Source: Vicia villosa
Taxonomy: Eukaryota; Streptophyta; Magnoliopsida; Fabales; Fabaceae
Assembly: GCF_029867415.1 (NCBI RefSeq)
Contig: NC_081180.1
Location: 237,344,823-237,408,822, forward strand
Direction of reading: 5' to 3'
Length of the DNA: 64,000 bases
Shown here: piece after piece, positions 11,779 through 23,136 of the stretch
How the letters are laid out: every line of letters starts with the position of its first letter
Numbering within the stretch: position 1 is the stretch's first letter
Position numbers and translations under genes: made by a program
Notes under the pieces: generated by a model
Seen by the model: only the letters and a program-made list of their open reading frames with translations
Databases searched by the model: none
Told to the model about the DNA's origin: nothing

Positions 11779-13902
11779 ACCTTTCCCCTGCATCTGGCCC
11801 CACCTCCGCCTCTGTGTCCACCATGCCGTCTGCTGGCTACTCTGCCTCTACCGTCGAGTGCCCCACCTGTCTTGGAACAGTTTCTACAGTACCAAAATGC
11901 CTCCCCTGCCTTCCTAATGATACCCTCCACAAGGCGCAGGCCAACAGACCCCTAGAGAAGAAACCATCGGCAATGCCTGCCCGCGCCATGTCAACTATCT
12001 CACGATACCGAGGAAGAACATCCTGAGTGTGGTCCATTTAAGCTTAATGAGCCCACAAAATCTTCTCGTGGGCTAGTCTGGGCGGTGATCCAGCTGCAGT
12101 GGGAAGCATGTACGGGTGCGACACTTTGTAGTACCAGGTGATGTATCCGTTGACGCAGATCCGGTCCCTCTCTGATGTGGTCTACCGAGCCTCGATAGGA
12201 ACTAAGTGGTGCTCCTAGTATGCAAAGACCTCATCTAGTTACCGACGGGTCATGGCGATAGGATCAGAGTCAAAAGGCAGGCGAGGTACGGTCTGCTGGT
12301 AGCCAAACTGACGCATGACGCACTCCGGAAGATAACGAGCAATGATGGTCGAATTAGCAGCCAACTATCTAAAATATAGTATGATCTCATCAAATGGAAC
12401 CGTTTCACGGTGATCAGCGTAGCAGTCGAAGTGGATGTCCTCACCAGCCATGCGATCAAGACAGCGTCTGTAAGGATCCAACACTTGGTTCCCTCTGAAG
12501 GAGGTGAAGGCTCTGATACGCGGTATGTCCTAAGCGTAACCCGACACCTCTCCCCAGCCAATAATGTCAGGGAAGTGTTGTAGTATCCAAGCCTGAAAAA
12601 AAAATGGTGATCAAACATACTATCACAAATATATAATAAACTTTGAGAAAATGTAGAAGGATAAAAATTTGTTACCACTAAGAGGGTACAACTTCCAGCC
12701 ACAGTCTTCGCCTTCCACAGGCATCCCTCTCCTAGTCGGTGGTAGGTGTAGGCTAGTGTAGCCGCTCCTTAGTTGTACTCACGAACACGTGCAATATCTG
12801 ATAAGTACGTTAGGTAAATGATGTCTGTGTAGGTCGAGCTCATGTCTACAAAGAGGTGAGTGCATATCAAATGTAGCAAGTAACATCTAAGCACCCACTC
12901 TCTGTGTATGTTCGCCTCTGCCTTGTCACCAGCAGCCTCAAGTGCCGCAAGAAGCTCCACATCATATATCCGCTGTAAGGTGTGAAACCTCACATGCGCC
13001 CCGTGGGTCCTCTCCACCTCCTCAAGCGCATCAACATGATCAACCCCCAACTCCTCTATCAGCATCTCAATCGCTTCCTCCTTTTCCAGCCTACCGTGAC
13101 TAAGGAGGGTACCCCTTATAGGCAGATGCAGGAGGCATGCAATGTCGTCCAGAGTAATGGTGATCTCGCCGTGAGGAAGATGAAAGCACGAGGTCTCTGG
13201 ATGCCACCTCTCCCGCAAATGCCATCAGCATTCCGTTATGAATTGTCTGGAAGCCGACCGTGTAGAGGTCCCTCAAACTAGAAGTTGCGAGTGCATCCCA
13301 GAACCACGGCTCATCAGGCTGCGCGAGAGCGACAATCTTCCGGCTGTGGTTGTAGAACCTTTGAGGATCCCTCTCCTGAAATTTTCTTAAAAAAAACATT
13401 GTTATCTTCAAGCAAAGTCATAAACTGAATAAAAAAAAGTAATAAACAAAGAAAATTTACCTCACTCTCCCAAATATACATAGCCAAATAATCTGCATAC
13501 CATGTCAGTTGAGACACATCTATAGGACCCCCCGGTTACCAGACAGGCTCCGACACTGGATCATACTCGTGTAGCTCTATAGATGACACCGAAGATCCTG
13601 CAACATCCGTCACTGGCACAAGCACAAATGTAGAGGAACTGCCCCGTGGATGTCTGCGAGCAACGAGCATATGTGAGGAACCCTCCGCATCATCCCGAGG
13701 GCCTCCGTGATGTTGTAGTAGATGAAGTAGGCCTCTCAACTAGAATAGACGGAGAAGGCCCGTCAATTGGAACAGATGGAGACGACCCGGCTGGAACGAC
13801 AACTCCATATGTCACCTGTGATACTACACGCATCCGTTCACACCGCACGGATGCATGTTGTGCAGTCCTCCTATGTATAATGCGATCTGGATGGTCGACC
13901 AT
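11779..13902 (-). pseudogene. plant mobile domain (MAIN-like) gene, degenerate
   Basis: Family: PMD, often annotated as aminotransferase-like or phosphatase-7 long-form homologue; cellular family members act in transcription and silencing, transposon members have unknown roles. The N-terminal start is at 13902. An 85-nt intron fits at 13460-13376 (GTAAATTTT...TTTCAG). The core has W-F-W-D-A-L, then RWHPETSCFHLPHGEITITL (13210-13150), and the tail keeps the C-L-D-x-M-x-G-E-D and L-P-E-x-V-x-R-Q-F-G-Y patterns (12480-12290) and an Arg/Gly-rich end near 11790. Frameshifts near 13700 and 13215, a stop at 13538-13536 and several stops after 12550 kill it. Confidence 0.8.
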
Positions 13903-13989
13903 AATATCTGCCTTGTGATTTAATAAAATCGAGTAACTTACTAGGTAGTTATAACAAGAAAAAGAAAGAAAAAAATCAGCACAGAACTT

Positions 13990-14009
13990 TCCGTAGATGC
14001 ATCTACGGA
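13990..14009. repeat. perfect 20-bp palindrome TCCGTAGATGCATCTACGGA (reference copy)
   Basis: Perfectly self-complementary. Variants lie at about 11408-11427, 11461-11480, 11500-11519, 14462-14480, 14481-14500 and 14529-14548, thus clustered next to both terminal inverted repeats of the PMD element and nowhere else noticed in the window. Confidence 0.8.
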
Positions 14010-14615
14010 AGTGTCTTACATTTGAAAAAATGGGTTTCTACGAAAAATTATGAAACCTCCAAAACGCAACAATGGCGTCTGGTCAGTCTTACAGAGGGTT
14101 CAAAACTCTTTTTTAATGGATTGATCGTCCATTTTACACTTGAAACATGACCTACATTATAGCTAAACCTTATTTCTTATACTACTCAATCATTTCTACA
14201 CCTAAAAATCGAATTCAATCTCTATTTTCAAAAACTCTAAAATAACTCGAAACGTCGAAAACTTACTGATTAAATATAATTTAGAATTTGTTGGAATGTG
14301 TTGCTAGTTGATATTGACGTTTCCGGTTGAACTCAGAGGAAGAAATGAACTTGTTTGGAAGTTTGATTTGAGTTTGAGAGAAAGTGAGGTGTGTAGCAAT
14401 GAGAAAGTGAAGAATGAGGAGAGGAAAATTCTGACGTTAATATAACATCAAATGCTTTTGTAGATGCATCTACGAAAGCTTCCGTATGTACATCTACGGA
14501 ACAAAATAACGTTAAAAAAAAAGGTGATTCCGAAGATACATCTACAAAAACAGAGGGACAATTTTGCCAATTCGAAAATGCTTAAGAGCTCCAGAGGGTC
14601 CAGTAAAAAATTCTC

Positions 14616-15127
14616 TATTTTTTTCATGAAGTACTAAATGTATCTAATTTTATATGGATTAATGTATTCAAAAAATAATTTTATTTGGGGAGTACTATAT
14701 TAGAAGTGTAGATGCTATTACCCAAACTTGTAAATAAACAACTCACCTAGGAGATACTCAAGGAAAGTGCCATGCAAATGGTAAACATAACCTACTAAAC
14801 TACCCTTTCCAATTTCCAACACCCAAATTCTCAACAAAAGTCATTCCTCTTTTGTTTTTCTCCAAACACTTTACTCCATTTTCAATTTTTCAACTGTACT
14901 TCTACACTACTAAACTATTTCACCCTCCCCTCAAAGATAGTACAATCTCAAAACTAAAATAATTTTTTTTTTATCATAAATAAAAAAAAATAAAAAAACC
15001 CAAAAAGCAAAAGCAAAAGATGAAATTTTTTTCAACCCTTGTTCTGTTTCTGTTTTTATCGTTTTCCTCAAAACATTGGGTCCTAATCCAAATTCCAAAG
15101 TTCCCTTTTTTTCACCTTTCACTCCAA

Positions 15128-15132
<5 letters not shown>
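14616..15132 (+). other. upstream region of the membrane-protein gene
   Basis: Non-coding spacer between the PMD element and the host gene, pyrimidine-rich toward its right side. No clear TATA box was identified. It probably contains the promoter and the start of the 5' leader. Confidence 0.35.

Positions 15133-15170
<38 letters not shown>
15133..15170 (+). repeat. (CT)19 microsatellite in the presumed 5' leader
   Basis: Uninterrupted CT dinucleotides, about 180 bases before the start codon. CT tracts are frequent in plant 5' leaders and core promoters. Antisense reading produces an Arg-Glu repeat ORF that is not a gene. Confidence 0.95.
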
Positions 15171-15173
<3 letters not shown>

Positions 15174-15350
15174 CAATATCATAGTACTACTATACTGCCA
15201 CAAGTGTTGTTCTGTTTTTCCAAAACAGAGTTGTTCTGTTTTGTTTACAAGAAGAATAAGAAGAAGAAGATTGAGTTCAAAGGTGAATGATTATGGTAAG
15301 AGAAGAAGGGTAAAACAGGAAAACAAAAAAAGAGAAAAACAACAACAGTG

Positions 15351-17432
15351 ATGGTAATGGTACTAGGAACAGAGAACCATGTTGTTAATAATGGATGGAG
15401 TCCTATAGGGGCCCCACTGAATGTACAGAGAGATGAACAACAACAGCAGCAGCAACAACAACATTGGACTAACAACAACTACAACAACAATGGTTTCGAT
15501 AGTTCGGTTAATGCTGTCTCTTTTGGGTTTGTGGCTACTGCGATTCTTATTGCCATGTTCTTACTCATGGCTATTTTTGAGAGGTTTTTAGCGCCTTCTT
15601 CTCAAGCTTTGTTTCCTAACCGTCGCCGGAACCGTCGTGCCGGTGAAGCTCCGATGAGGAAATTCAACCACCCTTCACCGAAAGTGAGTTTTTTAATTTA
15701 TTTTTAATTTAAAAATATCATCTTTTTTTTGTTGGGTTTTCTGTTTTTATGGTAGTAATGTGAGTTTCCTAAATAATCATGGTTATTTATTTTTCTGACA
15801 AAAATGTTTTGTTGTTTCTAGGTTGTTTTTTTTTCTCACTCTAGTTGTTTTTTTTGCCATGTTTTGGTTTTTTTCCATGAATTCCTCTTTCAATGTTCTT
15901 TCATTCATTACAGTTATAGAAGTATCTTCTTTCTTGATTTTTTGATGTTTCATATGTTGTTTTTTTATGTTGGTGTAACAATTAAGGTTGTTGTATGTTC
16001 TTGTTTCATTCTTAAATTTCTTAAAGTTTCATATGTTTAAGATGTTTTTCATTGTGTCATGATTATGTTCATGATTATTCCACAATTACCAATTGGTTGG
16101 TAAAAGAGGTTAAAAACCTTGTCAATTGTCAAATCTGAATTTAGTATGTGACCATCTTCTTTTCTATTTTTATGGTTATAATGAACTCAAGAGCTCTATT
16201 TATCATAAATAACCCCACTAAAAATTCCATTATCATTTCACTTACTTTCACTAGCATAGAGTCGGATATTTCCTATGATTCAACCGTAGTTAAATAAGGT
16301 CTTATAATTAATTTATCATATTTTATTGTGGTTAAATAGAGTTTTAATTTATTGTCACGATTTAATTATGATCAATATAGTTAAGATCGAGTGTTAGATT
16401 ATAAGATTTTACGTGTCAACTCTACCTAAGAGTGATACAATTAGAGAAAGATCGTTTTCGTCGTTGGTGTCAAGATCGAGCTTTTTGAAATAAGATCGTA
16501 AAAAAAATGTTGGACCTTTTATTTGGATTCATGTTTGTGTATGTGTGTATAAATATAATTGAAATAACCATTTTCCCCTTAGCTAAGATGTCATTTGTCA
16601 TACTAACAATTCGAGTTTTCCGATCTTTTACAATCCGATCGATCTTATTTATGATCCTGTGCTTGACTATATTTGTGCTTAACTATATTGAAAGTGGCTG
16701 ACCTACACATAGCCTCTAAAAACTTAGAGCGTTGGATTATTAATACTATGATTGAACTATGTTGTCTTCTGAATTTTATGTAGAGATCACATGGTCCTCT
16801 ATACAATTTTTCTGCCAAAACTTTGGTACCTAACCTTATGTCTTTGTATGGTAATGGTACTTAAATATCCATTTGTGTGAGAGTTGAGACCCACACATTG
16901 TCCTTCATGTTCATGTGCTACCTTACATCACCACAAATCTCCAATGATACCGTACATGAACATGAACATGAACATTTTGTAATCTTATTATATACTCTTT
17001 CTTATCCTATCTTCATGGCTATTGTTTATTTACTAATTGCATTATTGTATTGTATGATTAGCTAGTACCATGCAACAATTGTGATGTCTACATTGTGCTA
17101 TTTCTTTGGAGGAACACATTAGGCCCACCCACTTATTTGATTGGAGACATTGTCTTTTGAATTGTTTCACTCAACTTTTACAAATTTAGTAATGATTCTT
17201 TCTAGTATTAGAAATGGTTCAATGATTCTTTGAATGCTAATCCTACTAATCAAATTATGTAGAATTTAATAATTCTAGATGTTTGGCATTTTTCATCATA
17301 TTAATGGAATTGAGAATATGGGAATAGAGAACATGCTTTTGGACTTGGCATTCACCATGTGATATCATTTTTGTTTTTTTATGGTAAATGCTATATATAT
17401 ATGCTAATATGTTTTAAATCCAATGGTAAATG

Positions 17433-17466
<34 letters not shown>

Positions 17467-18277
17467 TAATATGTTTTAAATCCAAAAGAAACTTATGTGC
17501 TTTTATTATTACTAATTTTTTTATGGCTTACCACCACTGGTATAGTCCGGTTCGGGGTCAATTCTGACATCAAGTGAGTTCAGTTCCCTCCCGATCACAG
17601 TTGTAGAGAATCAATCAAGTAGGTCCAACCCCCTTTCGATCGCAGTTGCGAGGAATCTAACCGTAATTTTTCCTACTAAATCCGGCGCTAATTACCAATA
17701 AATCAACTAACAATTAACTTATTATTACTTTATGTGGATTCATATCTTATTTTTGTGTTTAAATATGTAGGTGGAGTGAACATATTTAATGTCCTTTATA
17801 AAATACTTTATACTATATATATCTATGTTAAAAGTCAAATATTTGATTTGATGTTAGATGATGTTGGTGCCTTATGTAACATGACTAGACTTAAAGAAAA
17901 GAGAAATTGAAAAATGTTGGGTTATATTATATGAATTTGATGTTTCTATTTTTCACAAGTGAGATCCACTTGTAAAAGATTCTTTGTACCTATTGAATCT
18001 TTTATTTTTAACTTTAATTTAATTACTTTCATGTCCTTTCTGATCTTGGTCTAAAATATTACTACTAAATAACTTTCATTTGATTAATCTTTTTAAGCAG
18101 ATGAGTGTTTTTACTAGCTGGGTTTCAGTTCTAATGCCAGGAGACGAGATTCCTACATTCATTGCTCATCCGGCGCCGGTGCCGTGTCGGCCGGAACGAA
18201 TTTCATGGCCTTCTCATCATAATACAGCATTGTCTTGTTCCACTTCTAATGTCATGCCTAATATCAATCAAGTATGA
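15351..18277 (+). CDS. conserved plant single-pass membrane protein, unknown function (2 exons)
   Basis: Exon 1 is 15351-15683, exon 2 is 18101-18277; the 2,417-nt phase-0 intron has GTGAGT at its start and TTTTTAAGCAG at its end. The product is 169 residues. It has a short N-terminus, an eight-Gln run (30-37) followed by Asn-rich sequence, one strong membrane segment (about 56-78, VSFGFVATAILIAMFLLMAI), a basic RRRNRR patch just after it (91-96), and a conserved-looking C-terminal block VLMPGDEIPTFIAHP...CRPERISWP. The basic patch suggests that the C-terminus faces the cytoplasm. ATG at 15357 is an alternative start. No enzymatic motif is visible and I do not know a function. It is the only multi-exon host-type gene in the window and shows no lesion. 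Confidence 0.8.
17381..17484. repeat. tandem duplication with (AT)n expansion in the large intron
   Basis: ATGGTAAATGCTATATATAT...GCTAATATGTTTTAAATCCA occurs at 17381-17422 and again at 17423-17484; the second copy has an expanded AT run. Confidence 0.85.
17527..17700. other. GC-richer insert in the intron, unidentified
   Basis: Composition differs from the surrounding AT-rich intron, and it contains two related stretches around CGATCACAGTTGTAGAGAATC and CGATCGCAGTTGCGAGGAATC (17592-17656). It looks like part of a dispersed repeat, but ends and target duplication were not found. Confidence 0.3.
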
Positions 18278-18536
18278 ATGAATGAGAAGAATTGAATTGA
18301 ATATTGAAAATGTTGTGCAATCTGCATATTGAATTAAGGAATTGATGAATATTGATTTATGTAACATTCATCAAATTTTATCCATGAGTTCTCTTTAAAG
18401 CTTATGTTATCATGATTGTATATAAGATTTAGTTTAGGTGATTCTCAATGGATGATCAAGTGTTTTGCACTTCATTTTTAGTATTTAAGCTTTCTCCTAG
18501 TATTTTGTTATCTTGTTCTTATTTTATTTTCTAGAA

Positions 18537-18542
18537 AATAAA
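18537..18542 (+). terminator. candidate polyadenylation signal AATAAA
   Basis: It lies 260 bases after the stop codon of the membrane-protein gene, in an AT-rich tail. Plant signals are loose, so this is only a candidate. Confidence 0.3.
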
Positions 18543-20693
18543 AACGTAAAAAAAGTGATAACTTTATAGTTAATAACAAGATATTTAAGAGCATTTGGAT
18601 AAAATAGTTTGAAATTTCTTTCAACTTAATTAAAAGTTTTAAAGTTGATTTTAGTTTTGAGCACACAACAGTCTGATAAAATGATTTTATTTTTGTGCAT
18701 ATTTAGATGAAACGTGTGATGAAAGATACATAATATACAAAAATATATATGTTTACAAAGAATATAGTAAAAGTGTTAAAGTTAGTATACTAGATTTTCA
18801 CCGACGTAATTTAATTAATATATATTAATTGTATAAAATAGTTAATCGTAACCGTTATATTTTTACAAACGTTTGATTTTTATTTTAATTATTTATTAAG
18901 TAATAATAATGAATATTTGTGAAGTACTGATGGTGTAAAAGAATTTACACCAGCGGTGAGTAAACAATAAATCTCATAAATTCATATATTATATTTTTGT
19001 TGCGGTAAGTTCATAAACATTTTAAATATTGTGCAATTTTTATAAAAAACATACAAAAATAAGATAAAAACACATAGTTAAGAAAATAGGATTTTAATTT
19101 TACCATATATAGTTTGAAAAATGAGAGGTATATTTAGTTTATTGATAGTTTGTTTAGTTTGAAAAATGAGAGGTATATTTAGTTTATTGATAGTTTGTGT
19201 GGGAGTGTAGAGATTAGAGGTGGGGGTGCAAGATTGATTGCTCTCCTCTACTTCTTCACAATTTTTCTTTTTTAATATATGAGTAAAGTTAGTATCTTCT
19301 CAGGCCTCCACAGGAGCTAAAGGCAATGCATTTTGCATACAATTCTTTAGAAGAATCTACCCGATACCCCTCAAATTGAACATGACACTTTCATCTAACC
19401 TTTAATTTGTTCATAATACTTTGAAAGTTAAAAAAAAATTCAAATTCAAAAGTTCATTTTTTAGATTTTTGAAAAAAAAAAGTTGTTTTCAATCCAAGAT
19501 TTATTGAAAATACCATTTTTTTTACGAGTAAGCGTCGATATTCATTAAATTTATGTTTTTATACAGTTTTTATATAGAATACAAGAAATTTAGAGAAAAA
19601 CATGCAATTTTTTTATCAAAATTTTTAAATTGTCGAAACCGATTTTATACCTTCAATTTAGAAATATTGAGAAAAGTGCAATACTTTGATTGCATTTTTA
19701 TCGATTATTTCTAAAAATTCTATATGAACATGTGTTTTTATTTGAAATTTTGAAATAATCGATAAAGATGCATATAAAGGAGAGTGTGACCATTTATAAA
19801 ATTCCGGTAAAAACACATACATGCATACTCAATTTTTAAAATTGCCAGTATATAAAGGAGAGTGTGACCAAATATTTTGAAAAAATAAGGTTGGCAATTT
19901 ACAATTTTTTTTTGTCCGTAGTGAGGAGAAGAGTGTTGGTATCACAACAAGAAGAAAAGAGTAAAGTAAAGAGACTTCTCATTATGGAAAGTTAAGTTAC
20001 AGTGGTAAATGTTATTTATAGTAAACTATACTTGTGTTACTATGTACACCCTACACTAATAGTATACACCCCAAGTGTAACTAACTAAACTAATTAGCAT
20101 ATTAAGTTGTTAAAGAGGAAGAGACAACAAGATCATTCATATATTGAGCGAGAGCAGTTGTAGAGAGCTCTCAGTGAAGGCAAAAAAGACGACGAAGACA
20201 ATTATTTGAATATTATAGTTGGTAGAGTAGTTTCCACCATAGGAGGATTGAGGAGTCTCGCAGACCACATACTCTCCAATGTGGAAGAGGTAGATCTGGA
20301 CAACCTAGAGATCATGATGCTAAGCCTGATTGTAATTACCGATGATGATAAATCATACCATTATCTCCACAACAGATCATCACACATGTATACTCATAAT
20401 TCACCGATTAACATTTATACAAATATTTTTAATATCATACATTTATTCAACATACCATCACACTGATTTCGACCCCTAGCATCCTAAATCACAAAAAAAA
20501 AAAAAATATAGACATTATACAACAATTATACAACACTTATGCATTGATTATCATTCAAATTCATTAATTAATCATGAATTCAGGATTATGTTCACAGCAT
20601 AAAAATCAACGGCAACAACCAAATTCATAATTCATACTAACTCATCATGTATAAAAATCAGTACATAACAGAACACGAAGTTACACACAAAAT
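18543..20693. other. intergenic spacer without a supported gene
   Basis: AT-rich. A 44-bp unit is duplicated exactly in tandem (19110-19153, 19154-19197), and a 20-bp phrase TATAAAGGAGAGTGTGACCA recurs near 19774 and 19852. A short frame at 20206-20466 has no recognisable domain and no support. Fragments of old repeats are probable. Confidence 0.4.
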
Positions 20694-21218
20694 TAGCAGT
20701 GGCAAAACGGGCCGTGGCCCGCCGGGCCGGCCCGCTACCCGCCAAAAAATGGCGGGTTGGGTTCGGATTTTAGGCCCGCCGCTCGCCAAAGCTCGCCCCG
20801 CAAAAACCCGCCGACCGCCATACCCGCCCCGCCAAAGCCCGCCGCCCGCCAAAACCCGCCTCTCCTCCAAAACTCACTCTTTTTTTAGTTAATTCTAGTA
20901 ATTTTAATTCTTGATGGTTTATTTTATACATTTATTTATAAATATATGTAATATTTCTTTAAGTAAATTTGTTAAAAAGTTGCTTTTATAAAAAATTGTT
21001 TTAAAAAATAAGTGAAAAGTTTAATTAAAAGGTAAAAAAAAGTCTATTAATCTATTAAAAAATATAAATAAAAATAGGCGGGTAAGCCCGCCGCCCGCCA
21101 ACCCGCCATCTTGGCGGGGGGCATGACTTTTATGCCCATTTTACTTGGCGGGCATGCCCGCCCCGCTCGTTTTTGGGCGGGCATAAGGCGGGGCAGGCGT
21201 CCCGTTTTGCCACCCCTA
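20694..21218. mobile_element. hAT-type MITE, 525 bp
   Basis: Terminal inverted repeats TAGCAGTGGCAAAACGGG and (reverse complement of the right end) TAGGGGTGGCAAAACGGG, flanked by a perfect 8-bp duplication CACAAAAT (20686-20693, 21219-21226). TAGGGGTGGCAAA-type ends and 8-bp duplications are typical of hAT elements. Subterminal regions are dense in GGCGGG/CCCGCC, while the middle is AT-rich. ORFs here (Pro/Arg-rich) are composition artefacts. Confidence 0.88.
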
Positions 21219-21226
21219 CACAAAAT

Positions 21227-21597
21227 ATAACAAATATCATGAATTTATCATAATCACATACAAAACTCATAAAACATAACAATGGTGGAAAGACTTAGAG
21301 GAGGGTGATGATCCCTATCTATCCTTTCATACAATACACTCATATTCAAGTAATTTTCCTCTTACCCGAATTTCAAGCAAACACATGTTCAAAGCTTTGG
21401 TTAAGGTTGATTCTTTCTCACAAAACTCTTGTTCTTGCCTCTTTCTCCTAATCTCTCAAATACTATGTACCGACAACTTTGGCTCTAACTAAACCATTTT
21501 TATTTCAAAAACCTAATTTAACCTTTTACTAATTACACCTTAGTCCAACTTCTTTTATAATCCTCACCACTTCTCTTATTTCTTAATAGTTTCTATT
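21227..21597. other. spacer, nothing recognised
   Basis: AT-rich sequence between the hAT MITE and the left piece of the split MULE. No ORF, repeat or motif is supported. Confidence 0.4.
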
Positions 21598-22086
21598 TTC
21601 GAATTTTTTTTTTGAATAACCAATTTTTTTAAAAAAATTCCAAAAATAACAAGGTTTTCAAATTAATTACCAAAATGTCACTTTTTTGCTAAAAAATACA
21701 CGTTGTCGCCAGGGGGGTGGCGACAACGTTGTGGGCCTTAGTGTGGTCGCCAGGCCCACTGGCGCCTACGTTGTTTCCTTTAAGTGTTGTCGCCACCCCC
21801 CTGGCGACAACACCCCCCCCCCCTATTTTTTTTTTCTTTTTTTTTTGGTATTTTTTTCAACTGTTTTTTTTTTTCATTTTTTTTTTCTGTTTTTTTTATA
21901 TTACTTTTTTAGTTGTTTTTTTATATTTTTTAAGATGGAAATATAATACCAATATATTAAACATAACCAAAATACAAATTACATTGAATTGAAAAACAAC
22001 ACAAAATACATTAAACTGAAAAACAACTTAAAATACATTAACGATACAAATAAAAATCTTATTGCGCGCCACGTGGACCATGGAAC
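21598..22086 (-). mobile_element. left piece of the split mudrA/PMD MULE
   Basis: It holds the last codons and 3' flank of the PMD gene on the minus strand, poly-T tracts and paired hairpins built on GTTGTCGCC (21702-21727 and 21786-21811). The left limit is set where T-rich sequence suitable for a terminal inverted repeat begins and is approximate, because the opposite terminus is missing. It continues at 37741 after the Tat insertion, as shown by the reading frame of the PMD gene. Confidence 0.55.
22059..22081 (-). pseudogene. last codons and stop of the PMD gene, separated by the Tat insertion
   Basis: Reading minus strand from 22081, after one copy of the target duplication is discounted, gives seven more codons (first one shared with 37741) and TAA at 22061-22059. 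The frame is the one leaving the other side at 37741. Confidence 0.65.
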
Positions 22087-23052
22087 TGTTAGCTGAAGAT
22101 TTCGTTTTATATTGTCCTTCGAAGGAGTTGAGAATCGAAGGAAAGATGGTTACTGATGGCCATCCCTTAAAAAGTGAAAGAATGGCTACTGATGGTCATG
22201 CCTCGAAGATACAGACTTCTAAGTTCGTTGAAGATAGTGAACACTGAAAGACTAATGAAAGTATATGTCTTCGGGACTTAGACAAAATTTATAAAGTATA
22301 TATTTAAGTGTTACTACTTAGCGTGTTTTCATAGTGTTTTTACACTGCCACACGTCGAAGATGGACTCAGGCGGGAAGATTTGAAATTCGAAGACGGTTT
22401 CGTAACCGTTCAATAACAGATGGCTTCGCTGGAAGTTCTGATGAGAAACGTGGCAGCAGATTAGTATAGGACCGTTAAGGTCGAAACTAGTATAAATAGG
22501 AGTCTTAATGTTAGGATTCTGTGTGTTCATTTTGTACAAATCACTCACATATTTACTCAAGTATCAAGTGTTACGAGAAAGAGTTCGCTGAGAAAATGTA
22601 CGTATGACACCACCATTTTAATACATGTGTATTGTATTTCATTTTCGAATACATTTCTGAGTTACTGCATTCCATTTATTTCTTGTCATTTACATTCCTG
22701 TATCTTTATTTTACTTTCGAATTTACTTTCATGATCATTTACTTTTAAAGTCTTTAACGTTTCTGCAGTTTAAGATTCTTTATGTTTTAACAATTTTTAA
22801 GTTTTATATGTTATGTTATTTATTTTTCTTGTTGAAGTTATAATTACGTATAACGAAGCAATTATCAAGATTCTTGAATCGAACAAATACTCATCGAAGA
22901 GGATAAATTACGAATATGATTCAAATGAACATTGATAACAATCTTCTTGACTATGTGTCCTAGGATCAATCTAGTCGATCCTGCAAGTAACCAAATCATA
23001 TTTATTATAGTTTGGAAGACTAGCGGTTGTTTACCGGAAATCACCGTAAACA
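22087..23052 (+). repeat. 5' LTR of the Tat element
   Basis: Starts TGTTAGCTGAAG, ends CACCGTAAACA. TATAAATA lies at 22491-22498, with transcription presumably starting about 30 bases later. Many TTCGAA/TCGAAG words are scattered through it. Confidence 0.95.
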
Positions 23053-23055
23053 AAT

Positions 23056-23073
23056 TGGCACGCCCAGTGGGAC
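23056..23073 (+). other. primer-binding site of the Tat element
   Basis: TGGCACGCCCAGTGGGAC begins three bases after the LTR end, the usual place where a tRNA 3' end primes minus-strand DNA. The tRNA was not identified with certainty. Confidence 0.75.
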
Positions 23074-23136
23074 AGTGTCACGCGGATTGTTTTAATCAAT
23101 TGTTTTGTTTTTGTCTAGACAATATCAAGACCTTGT

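Larger units (their letters stand above)
11342..14615 (-). mobile_element. MULE-like transposon carrying a plant mobile domain pseudogene
   Basis: The left end (11342-11430, starting GAGAATTTCTCAATAGACCCC) and the reverse complement of the right end (starting GAGAATTTTTTACTGGACCCT, 14615 backwards) align over about 90 bp with moderate divergence, giving long terminal inverted repeats. Both ends run into copies of a 20-bp palindrome. The interior is a PMD pseudogene; no transposase is visible, so it is non-autonomous. Flanks are T-rich (TTATTTTTT and ATTTTTTTT), so a 9-bp target duplication cannot be proved. PMD genes are known inside Mutator-like elements, which fits. Confidence 0.65.

Noticed and set aside
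18760..18990. A possible small MITE around TTCACCGACG ... TTTACACCAGCGGTG
   Set aside because: The ends are not inverted repeats of each other and no target duplication was found.
20206..20466. An 86-codon ORF
   Set aside because: No domain, homologous motif or convincing context; length is within chance for this region.
20647..20892. Pro/Arg/Lys-rich ORFs on both strands
   Set aside because: They fall in the GGCGGG-rich arm of the hAT MITE and reflect composition only.
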